This document shows, piece by piece, positions 1-5,146 of a stretch of 5,724 bases of DNA. This DNA comes from an uncultured bacterium. Its GTDB lineage: Bacteria > Bacillota > Clostridia > Lachnospirales > Lachnospiraceae. The stretch's first letter is position 1; each line of letters opens with the position of its first letter. Where the stretch lies: NCBI GenBank assembly GCA_947086625.1, contig CAMTZV010000119.1, positions 1-5,724 of the forward strand, written 5' to 3'. A program made the position numbers and the translations under genes. Below the pieces are notes generated by a model. That model was not told the origin of the DNA. It searched no databases and saw nothing but the letters and a program-made list of their open reading frames with translations.

Positions 1-8
1 TAAAAAAA

Positions 9-17
9 TGGTATACT
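9..17 (+). promoter_or_regulatory. murC: Probable extended -10 promoter of murC
   Basis: TGGTATACT reads as an extended -10 element: TGN followed by TATACT, five of six matches to TATAAT. Transcription would begin near position 24 and leave a leader of about 44 bases before murC. The matching -35 hexamer would lie outside the window, so the promoter is only half visible. The leader is AT-rich and shows no obvious structure. Confidence 0.5.
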
Positions 18-54
18 ATAGATAAGTAAAATAACACCTAAAATTTCATAAAGT

Positions 55-59
55 AAAGG
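55..59 (+). promoter_or_regulatory. murC: Ribosome binding site of murC
   Basis: AAAGG lies 8 bases before the ATG at 68. It is a modest Shine-Dalgarno sequence in an A-rich leader, and it supports this start codon. Confidence 0.6.
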
Positions 60-67
60 TAAAAAAG

Positions 68-1480
68 ATGAATCAATTTAGAATCAATGCATCCGACAAC
101 CGTCAGGTCGCTCCGCCGGATAAAATCTATTTTATCGGCATTGGCGGCATCAGCATGAGCGGTCTCGCGCAGATCCTTTTAAATGCGGGCTTTTCAGTGG
201 CCGGCTCCGACATGAAGGAATCGGCGCTGACGGCAAAGCTCGCCGCCGAGGGCGCCGAAATCTTCTGTCCGCAGGCGGCGCAAAACATTACGGACGATAT
301 CGGCGCCGTCGTTTACACGGCCGCCATCCACGAGGATAACCCCGAGCTTGCGACCGCAAGGGCGGCAGGCCTTCCCCTGCTCTCCCGCGCGCAGTTTTTG
401 GGACAGCTCATGGAAAATTACACGGAGTCCGTCGCGGTCGCCGGAACCCACGGCAAGACGACGACGACTTCCATGCTCGCACATATTTTTCTCTCTGCCC
501 AGGTCGACCCGACCGTATCCGTAGGCGGTATTCTCAGGGCAATCGACGGCAATATCCGCGTCGGCTCCTCCGAGTATTTTGTGACGGAGGCCTGCGAGTA
601 CACGAACAGCTTCTTACATTTTTACCCGAAATACAGCGTCGTCTTAAACGTCGAGGCGGAGCATCTCGACTTTTTTAAGGATTTTCAGGCCGTGCGCCGC
701 TCCTTTGGCGATTTTATCCGCAACACCGCCCCCGACGGGGCCGTCGTCTTAAACGGCGAAATCGAGGACTATGAAGCGCTTACCGAAGGGCTTAAGGCGC
801 CTGTCGTCACCTATGGTCTCGACGAGCGCTTTGACTACCACGCCGTAAACATCGTCTACGACAATTACGGCTGTGCCTCCTTTACGGTCGTCTCAGAGGG
901 GAAACGGCCCATTCCCGTCTGCCTGCGCGTACCCGGAAAGCACAATATCTCAAACGCGCTGGCCGCCTATGCCGTTGCAGACCGGATGGGCATCGCCCCG
1001 GAGGCAATCCTGATCGGCCTCTCCAGCTATGCCGGCACGGACCGCCGCTTCCAGCGCAAGGGATCGTTTCGCGGCGTTACCGTCATCGACGACTACGCGC
1101 ACCACCCGACCGAGATTAAGGCAACGCTTCTGACCGCGCAGGACTACCCCCACAAGCGGATCGTCTGCGCCTTTCAGCCGCACACCTACTCCCGCACAAA
1201 GGCGTTTCTCGATGACTTTGCGGATGCGCTCTGCCTTGCGGATGTTGTCGTGCTCGCGGATATCTATGCCGCCAGGGAGACCGACGATCTTGGCGTCAGC
1301 TCCCGCGACATCGCAGGCCGCCTCGAGGAGAAGGACTGCGAGGTCTTCTACGTCCCGACGGCGGACGGCTTTGAGGCGCTCGAAAAATTTTTATCAAAAA
1401 AATGTATCGACGGTGATCTGTTAATAACTATGGGGGCGGGAAACATACTTGAAGTGGGCGAACACCTCCTGGAAGCGTAA
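68..1480 (+). CDS. murC: UDP-N-acetylmuramate--L-alanine ligase MurC
   Basis: This cytoplasmic Mur ligase joins L-alanine to UDP-N-acetylmuramic acid using ATP, the first amino-acid addition in peptidoglycan stem-peptide synthesis. The 470-residue protein is the usual MurC length and shows all three domains. The N-terminal UDP-binding Rossmann domain has GIGGISMSGLA (24-34). The central ATPase domain has the P-loop GTHGKTTTT (126-134), the acidic TEACEYTNSF (173-182) and NVEAEHLDFF (194-203) with the metal-site His, then GKHNISNALAA (290-300). The C-terminal domain has GTDRRFQ (323-329), DDYAHHPTEI (341-350), FQPHTYSRT (369-377) and MGAGN (455-459). GIGGISMSG and YAHHPTEI favour MurC over MurD, MurE or MurF. 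No truncation or missing catalytic residue was seen. It is probably transcribed alone, since a hairpin with a T-run follows and the next gene has its own promoter. Confidence 0.97.
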   Translation: MNQFRINASDNRQVAPPDKIYFIGIGGISMSGLAQILLNAGFSVAGSDMKESALTAKLAAEGAEIFCPQAAQNITDDIGAVVYTAAIHEDNPELATARAAGLPLLSRAQFLGQLMENYTESVAVAGTHGKTTTTSMLAHIFLSAQVDPTVSVGGILRAIDGNIRVGSSEYFVTEACEYTNSFLHFYPKYSVVLNVEAEHLDFFKDFQAVRRSFGDFIRNTAPDGAVVLNGEIEDYEALTEGLKAPVVTYGLDERFDYHAVNIVYDNYGCASFTVVSEGKRPIPVCLRVPGKHNISNALAAYAVADRMGIAPEAILIGLSSYAGTDRRFQRKGSFRGVTVIDDYAHHPTEIKATLLTAQDYPHKRIVCAFQPHTYSRTKAFLDDFADALCLADVVVLADIYAARETDDLGVSSRDIAGRLEEKDCEVFYVPTADGFEALEKFLSKKCIDGDLLITMGAGNILEVGEHLLEA

Positions 1481-1481
1481 G

Positions 1482-1499
1482 TTATCCACATTATCCACA
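1482..1499 (+). promoter_or_regulatory. Tandem perfect DnaA boxes (cluster 1)
   Basis: Two exact copies of TTATCCACA sit head to tail at 1482-1490 and 1491-1499 with no spacer, beginning one base after the murC stop codon. This is the bacterial DnaA box consensus (TTATNCACA). A third, inverted copy with one mismatch (ATATCCACA on the minus strand) lies at 1530-1538. That sites are bound by DnaA is inferred from the sequence match. Confidence 0.8.
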
Positions 1500-1546
1500 A
1501 TGGATCGGGGAAAAGTTATCCGATTCCATTGTGGATATTTTTATTT
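1492..1546 (+). terminator. Probable rho-independent terminator of murC, built on DnaA boxes
   Basis: The left arm at 1492-1508 (TATCCACAATGGATCGG) pairs with the right arm at 1520-1537 over 17 base pairs, with one bulged T near 1525. The loop is 11 bases (1509-1519), and TTTTTATTT follows at 1538-1546. The arrangement fits an intrinsic terminator 11 bases after murC. The lower stem consists of the second DnaA box and the inverted near-box, so the same DNA may also bind DnaA. Confidence 0.65.
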
Positions 1547-1625
1547 ACATAACATGTCCCGGACTTTACCAGAATATGCCGCAGATATTGGATTTATGAC
1601 CGCAATTTTTAGTTTACATAAGAAT

Positions 1626-1653
1626 TTATGCACGTTATCCACATTTTTCCACA
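1626..1653 (+). promoter_or_regulatory. DnaA box cluster 2
   Basis: Three box-like nonamers lie in the same orientation: TTATGCACG (1626-1634, last base off consensus), the perfect TTATCCACA (1635-1643, directly abutting), and TTTTCCACA (1645-1653, one mismatch). The cluster is about 70 bases upstream of the -10 element of the DnaD-domain gene. Binding is inferred from consensus matching only. Confidence 0.7.
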
Positions 1654-1662
1654 AAACCTCTA

Positions 1663-1700
1663 AGCCCTTGATTTTCAAGGGTCTGCGCAAAATCAAGGCT
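1663..1700. repeat. Dyad of CCTTGATTTT next to the promoter, possible operator
   Basis: CCTTGATTTT at 1666-1675 is repeated inverted as AAAATCAAGG at 1689-1698, and the symmetry extends to AGC/GCT with one extra C. The left half can instead fold into a perfect 7-bp hairpin, CCCTTGA/TCAAGGG (1665-1671 with 1675-1681, three-base loop). The dyad abuts the inferred -35 and lies upstream of the inferred transcription start, so a protein-binding operator is likelier than an RNA structure. No T-run follows, so it is not a terminator. Confidence 0.45.
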
Positions 1701-1728
1701 TCTCATTTTGAAATTATTGTGCTATAAT
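1700..1728 (+). promoter_or_regulatory. Extended -10 promoter of the dnaD-like/helicase loader/prs operon
   Basis: TGCTATAAT at 1720-1728 is a perfect TATAAT -10 hexamer with an upstream TGN extension. Seventeen bases upstream is a weak -35, TTCTCA (1700-1705, four of six matches to TTGACA). The better-looking TTGAAA at 1708-1713 is too close to serve as the -35. Initiation would be near 1735, giving a leader of about 35 bases. A poor -35 with an extended -10 is compatible with regulated expression. Confidence 0.65.
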
Positions 1729-1751
1729 GTCCGGGCAACAGGTTAGACGGT

Positions 1752-1757
1752 GAGGAG
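1752..1757 (+). promoter_or_regulatory. Ribosome binding site of the DnaD-domain gene
   Basis: GAGGAG ends 11 bases before the ATG at 1769. The spacing is slightly long but usable, and no better start lies nearby. Confidence 0.65.
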
Positions 1758-1768
1758 AAGATCAGGCT

Positions 1769-2866
1769 ATGGCAGACATTACGCTACATACGGACAACGA
1801 GCTTCAGCGGACGGTTGTTCCCAATTATTTTATCGATGCTTATATGGTTCATGCAAACGGGGAGTATGTGAAGGTCTATCTGTATCTCCTGCGCTGCATG
1901 AATGACCCGATGATGTCTTTTTCGGTTTCCGATGCTGCGGACAAGTTCGAGCACACGGAAAAGGATGTTCTGCGCGCGCTGAGATACTGGGAAAAAATGC
2001 GCCTTCTGCGCCTCGAATTTGACGAAAACGGGGAATTGACCGGCATTTGCTTCCCCGACGCCTCAAACGCGCTCCCTGCCGGTTCCGCCGTGTCTCCCGC
2101 ACAGCCTGCCACGGTCGCGCAGACGCCCGTAAAGGCCGATAAAAGCCCCTCCAGGGGGAATGCCCGGGCGGATGGGCCCTCTCCCCGCAGAACCTACAGT
2201 GCGGCCGAGCTGCGCCGCCTGAAGGAGGAGTCCGATATTCAGGAGCTCTTATTTGTCGCGGAGCACTACATCGGCCACACCTTAAACCCGACCGAGATGA
2301 ACGCGATCCTCTACTGGAAGGAGGAGCTTCATTTTTCCGGCGACCTGATCGACTATCTGATCGAATCGTGTGTGACAAAAAACCACAAGAGCGTACACTA
2401 TATGGAAAAGATCGCCCTTTCCTGGGCGAAGGCCGGCATCACGACCGTGACCGCCGCCAAGGAGGAGTCCAGCGCCCACAACGGGCTTGCCGCCGCCGTT
2501 CGCAGGGCGTTCGGCATCCAGGGACGCGACTTTGTGCCCTACGAAAAAAGCTTTCTCGACAAATGGCAGAAGGAATTCGGCTTTGACGGCGAAATTGCCG
2601 CCTGCGCCTGCGAGCGCACGATCCGCAGCATTCATCAGGTGAGCTTTGAGTACGCGGATTCCATCTTAAAAAACTGGCACAGCCACGGGGTTCGCACGAT
2701 GCAGGATGTACAGGCGCTGGACGCGCTGCATCAGGAGCGGACGCGGGAGATACCGCCGGCACGCACCGGAAACGGCCCCCGCAAAAACCGCTTCAACGAT
2801 TTTCCCCAGCGCTCCTACGACACCGGCCAGTTGGAAAAGGAATTATTAAACTATGGCATTAACTAA
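1769..2866 (+). CDS. DnaD-domain primosome protein with two C-terminal DnaD repeats
   Basis: This is probably a DnaB/DnaD-superfamily replication-initiation protein, which in Firmicutes helps bring the helicase-loader complex to DnaA-opened or stalled-fork DNA. Residues about 18-96 look like the N-terminal winged-helix domain (NYFIDAYMVHANGEYVKVYL onward). A low-complexity Ala/Pro/Ser linker follows (about 98-142). Two C-terminal DnaD-type helical domains come next (about 152-222 and 243-306), each ending in the family motif YxxxIxxxW: YMEKIALSW at 211-219 and YADSILKNW at 295-303. The tail (about 337-361, KNRFNDFPQRSYD then QLEKELL) resembles tails I recall from other clostridial members. 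At 365 residues it is longer than single-repeat B. subtilis DnaD and closer to a two-repeat DnaB-like build. It is the first gene of the operon, and its stop lies inside the next gene. I leave the symbol blank because dnaD versus dnaB cannot be settled from one sequence. Confidence 0.92.
   Translation: MADITLHTDNELQRTVVPNYFIDAYMVHANGEYVKVYLYLLRCMNDPMMSFSVSDAADKFEHTEKDVLRALRYWEKMRLLRLEFDENGELTGICFPDASNALPAGSAVSPAQPATVAQTPVKADKSPSRGNARADGPSPRRTYSAAELRRLKEESDIQELLFVAEHYIGHTLNPTEMNAILYWKEELHFSGDLIDYLIESCVTKNHKSVHYMEKIALSWAKAGITTVTAAKEESSAHNGLAAAVRRAFGIQGRDFVPYEKSFLDKWQKEFGFDGEIAACACERTIRSIHQVSFEYADSILKNWHSHGVRTMQDVQALDALHQERTREIPPARTGNGPRKNRFNDFPQRSYDTGQLEKELLNYGIN
2833..2842 (+). promoter_or_regulatory. 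Ribosome binding site inside the preceding gene
   Basis: GGAAAAGGAA lies within the last codons of the DnaD-domain gene, with AAGG at 2837-2840 ending 12 bases before the ATG at 2853. With the 14-base overlap between the genes, this supports translational coupling. Confidence 0.5.
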
Positions 2867-3833
2867 CAGTCAGTACGACCAGATCATGCGAACCTACGAA
2901 CGAAAGCAGCGCGACGCGCGGCTTGCCTTAGAGCAGGAAAAGGCCGCGCTCTACGCCGCCGTTCCCGCGTTAAAGGAGCTGGACGATCAAATCGCAGCCT
3001 TTAGCGTCTCGCAGGCGAGACTGCTCTTAGCGGGCGATACCGGCGCGCTGGAGACGTTAAAGAACCGTCTCGCACAGGCGCGCGAGAAGCGCGCACGGCT
3101 GCTTGCCGCCGCCGGCTGCCCGTCCGGGGGCCCACAGCTGCGCTACGACTGCCCCGACTGCCGGGACACCGGCTACATCGGACGTGAGCGCTGCCACTGC
3201 TTCAAACAGGCGGCCATCGATCTGCTCTATACGCAGTCCAACATCAAAACGATCCTCGAATCCGAGAATTTCGACACGCTCACGCTTGACTACTACAGCG
3301 ATCGTCCGGTCGACCCCTCCACGGGACGCAGCCCGCTCGACAACGCGCGAATTGCACTAAAGGCGTGCCGCTCCTTTGTCGAGCAGTTTGACAGCGCCTT
3401 TCAGAACCTTTTTTTCTACGGCTCTACCGGCGTGGGGAAAACCTTTTTGTCAAATTGTGTGGCAAAAGCGCTCATAGACAGCGGACATTCTGTTTTGTAC
3501 TTTACATCCTTCCAATTATTTAATATATTAGAAGAGAGCAAGTTTCACGGGGATGCCGATGCGAAAAGACAGCAGAACGATCTGTTCACCTGCGACCTTC
3601 TCATCATCGACGATCTCGGGGCGGAGCTGTCAAACAGCTTTTCCGTCTCCCAGTTATTTTTATGCCTGAACGAACGCCTGCTTGGAAGACGATCCACGGT
3701 GATCTCGAGTAATCTGGATCTGGACAAGCTTTTTTCTACCTACTCCGAGCGGAGCTTCTCCCGGATCATCAGCAGCTACATGCTGCTCAAGCTCACCGGG
3801 GAAGATATCCGGCTGAAAAAACGGACACACTAA
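2853..3833 (+). CDS. DnaC/DnaI-like AAA+ replicative helicase loader
   Basis: This is a cytoplasmic ATPase of the DnaC/DnaI/IstB family, expected to load the replicative hexameric helicase. The N-terminal part (about 5-90) is charged and helical, probably coiled coil. It is followed by a cysteine cluster: C100, C103, C114 and C116 in CPDC and CHC. B. subtilis DnaI has a zinc-binding fold in its N-terminal helicase-interaction domain, so a similar metal site is inferred. The AAA+ core has Walker A GSTGVGKT (190-197), Walker B LLIIDDLGAE (249-258), a sensor I-like ISSN (284-287) and a basic YSERSFSRI (297-305) that could hold the arginine finger. At 326 residues it is near the DnaI length. IstB transposase helpers share this ATPase, but no transposase or inverted repeats are present, and the DnaD-domain neighbour supports a replication role. 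The start at 2853 overlaps the upstream gene by 14 bases in another frame. Confidence 0.92.
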   Translation: MALTNSQYDQIMRTYERKQRDARLALEQEKAALYAAVPALKELDDQIAAFSVSQARLLLAGDTGALETLKNRLAQAREKRARLLAAAGCPSGGPQLRYDCPDCRDTGYIGRERCHCFKQAAIDLLYTQSNIKTILESENFDTLTLDYYSDRPVDPSTGRSPLDNARIALKACRSFVEQFDSAFQNLFFYGSTGVGKTFLSNCVAKALIDSGHSVLYFTSFQLFNILEESKFHGDADAKRQQNDLFTCDLLIIDDLGAELSNSFSVSQLFLCLNERLLGRRSTVISSNLDLDKLFSTYSERSFSRIISSYMLLKLTGEDIRLKKRTH

Positions 3834-3861
3834 AACTTACATACACGACACACGTACATAC

Positions 3862-3867
3862 GGAGGA
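3862..3867 (+). promoter_or_regulatory. prs: Ribosome binding site of prs
   Basis: GGAGGA ends 8 bases before the ATG at 3876, a near-ideal Shine-Dalgarno. The 42-base gap after the helicase-loader gene shows no terminator or clear promoter, so co-transcription is likely. Confidence 0.8.
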
Positions 3868-3875
3868 AACTATTC

Positions 3876-4919
3876 ATGGCGAATGAAGAAATTCAATTGG
3901 AATCTATTCCCCACGGCAAGCTTGGACTTATCACTCTGGAGAGCAGCGCACGGCTTGGAAAAAAGGTCGACCAGTATCTTGTAAAATGGCGCTCCACCAG
4001 ACAGCAGCTTCATCCGAACGACATTGCGTTCAAGGGCTACCAGAGGGATACCTACCTGATTGACCACACGCTGCCGCGCTTTGGCAACGGTGAGGCAAAG
4101 GGCACCATCAAGGAATCGGTGCGCGGAGACGATCTCTTTATTATGCTGGATGTCACAAATCGAAGTCTGACCTACAAGATGTGCGGGCAGATCAACCACA
4201 TGTCCCCCGACGACCATTTTCAGGACCTCAAGCGCATCATTGCCGCCGCCGGCGGAAAGGCAAAGCGTATCAACGTCATTATGCCCTTTCTGTATGAGAG
4301 CCGCCAGCACAGGCGTTCCTCCCGCGAGTCGCTCGACTGTGCCCTCGCCCTGCAGGAGCTTGTAAATATGGGTGTCAAAAATATTATCACCTTTGAGGCC
4401 CATGATCCGCGTGTCCAGAATGCGATCCCGCTCTACGGCTTTGAATCGGTTACGTGTGCCTATCAGTTCGTGAAGGCGCTCTGCCACCATGTGGACGACC
4501 TCGTGTTTGACAACGACCACATGATGATTATCAGCCCGGATGAGGGCGGCACCGACCGTGCCGTTTACCTTGCGAATGTCCTCGGCATCAACGTCGGCAT
4601 GTTTTACAAGCGACGCGACTACAGCCGCATCGTGGACGGGCGCAATCCGATCATCGCCCATGAGTTTTTGGGCTCCTCCGTGGAGAATAAGGACGTCTTT
4701 ATTATTGACGACATGATTTCCTCCGGCGAGAGCATGATCGACGTGGCCACCGAGCTGAAAAAGCGAAAGGCGAAGCGCATCTTCGTCATCTCCACCTTCG
4801 GGCTTTTCACCAACGGTCTCGAAAAGTTCGATGAGGCAGTGGAGCAGGGCATCATTTACCGCCTGCTCACGACCGACCTGACATACCAGTCCGACGAACT
4901 TTTGAGCCGTGACTACTAG
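3876..4919 (+). CDS. prs: Ribose-phosphate pyrophosphokinase (PRPP synthase), ended early by an in-frame TAG
   Basis: It makes PRPP from ribose 5-phosphate and ATP, the precursor for purine, pyrimidine, NAD, histidine and tryptophan synthesis. The protein is a divergent PRPP synthase. The ATP-binding flexible loop is YESRQHRRSSRES (140-152, RQHRR against the classical RQDRR). H176 lies in EAHDPRVQNAI, matching the classical DLHADQIQGFF. SPDEGGTDRA (220-229) parallels SPDxGG, and the catalytic Lys/Arg pair is in YKRRDY (244-249). The PRPP loop is IIDDMISSGES (276-286), where classical enzymes have DDxIDTxGT. Catalytic residues therefore look mostly intact. The 347-residue product ends at TAG (4917-4919), but the frame runs on for 45 more codons with a family-like C-terminus. 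The expected full product is 393 residues, matching the roughly 390 I recall for Lachnospiraceae homologues. Whether the short form is functional is uncertain. It is the last gene of the operon. Confidence 0.93.
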   Translation: MANEEIQLESIPHGKLGLITLESSARLGKKVDQYLVKWRSTRQQLHPNDIAFKGYQRDTYLIDHTLPRFGNGEAKGTIKESVRGDDLFIMLDVTNRSLTYKMCGQINHMSPDDHFQDLKRIIAAAGGKAKRINVIMPFLYESRQHRRSSRESLDCALALQELVNMGVKNIITFEAHDPRVQNAIPLYGFESVTCAYQFVKALCHHVDDLVFDNDHMMIISPDEGGTDRAVYLANVLGINVGMFYKRRDYSRIVDGRNPIIAHEFLGSSVENKDVFIIDDMISSGESMIDVATELKKRKAKRIFVISTFGLFTNGLEKFDEAVEQGIIYRLLTTDLTYQSDELLSRDY

Positions 4920-4934
4920 GTGAGCTGCGGCATG
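4918..4934 (+). promoter_or_regulatory. Shine-Dalgarno plus ATG overlapping the prs stop, possible restart site
   Basis: AGGTGAG (4918-4924) begins inside the TAG stop codon and contains AGGTGA, six contiguous bases complementary to the 16S anti-Shine-Dalgarno. An in-frame ATG follows 7 bases later at 4932. A ribosome ending at the TAG could in principle restart here. This is inference from sequence only. Confidence 0.35.
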
Positions 4935-5057
4935 AGCAAATATATCGCCTATATCGTCGATACCTTAAATCATGACACGTCTGTCAGCGAGCTGTTAAAT
5001 CCGTATGACAAGATTAAAAAGGTGGTGGCCAACTACAGCGCCGGCACCTTAAAATAG
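4920..5057 (+). other. prs: In-frame C-terminal remainder of prs after the TAG
   Basis: Forty-five sense codons continue in the prs frame after the stop and end at TAG 5055-5057. The translation includes MSKYIAYIVDTLNHD followed by SVSELLNPYDKI, which I recognise as the C-terminus of long clostridial PRPP synthases. The SVSELL segment parallels the ESISAMF tail of E. coli Prs. There is no further stop or frameshift, and the codon choice resembles the rest of prs. If translation restarts at ATG 4932 the product would be a 41-residue peptide. Otherwise this is either untranslated decayed sequence or the readthrough tail. Confidence 0.85.
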
Positions 5058-5096
5058 AAAAACTGCACAATCGCTTCCCCGCATCCGTGCACAACA

Positions 5097-5126
5097 AAAA
5101 ATCCGGTTCGCATGAACCGGATTTTT
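5097..5126. terminator. Bidirectional rho-independent terminator between convergent operons
   Basis: AAAAATCCGGTTC (5097-5109) pairs perfectly with GAACCGGATTTTT (5114-5126) around the loop GCAT. The run of As on the left and Ts on the right gives a U-tract on both strands. It therefore fits the end of prs on the plus strand and of the small-protein operon on the minus strand. The 39 bases between the final prs TAG and this hairpin hold nothing else that I can see. Confidence 0.92.
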
Positions 5127-5146
5127 AAATTCCTGATACGTCTGAA

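Noticed and set aside
1449..1727. Open frame of 92 codons spanning the murC 3' end and the intergenic gap
   Set aside because: It starts with TTG inside murC, has no ribosome binding site, and covers the DnaA boxes, terminator hairpin and promoter. Its translation resembles no family I know.
1481..1768. Canonical chromosomal origin (oriC)
   Set aside because: DnaA boxes are present, but there is no dnaA, dnaN, rpmH or similar neighbour in view, and two to three perfect boxes do not prove an origin. Kept as a DnaA-box cluster of unknown role.
1830..2378. 182-codon antisense open frame opposite the DnaD-domain gene
   Set aside because: Its Arg/Ser/Pro-rich translation is typical of a shadow frame, and the sense strand has a recognised domain structure.
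2853..3833. IstB helper of an IS21-type insertion sequence
   Set aside because: The ATPase domain is shared, but there is no istA-like transposase or terminal inverted repeat, and the gene overlaps a DnaD-domain gene as primosome loaders do.
3870..4661. 263-codon antisense open frame opposite prs
   Set aside because: Long antisense frames are expected opposite GC-rich coding sequence. The plus strand clearly encodes PRPP synthase, and the antisense product shows no recognisable motif.
4917..4919. General reassignment of UAG as a sense codon
   Set aside because: TAG also ends the DUF6465-like gene and the extended prs frame at positions that fit family lengths, so it works as an ordinary stop in this window.
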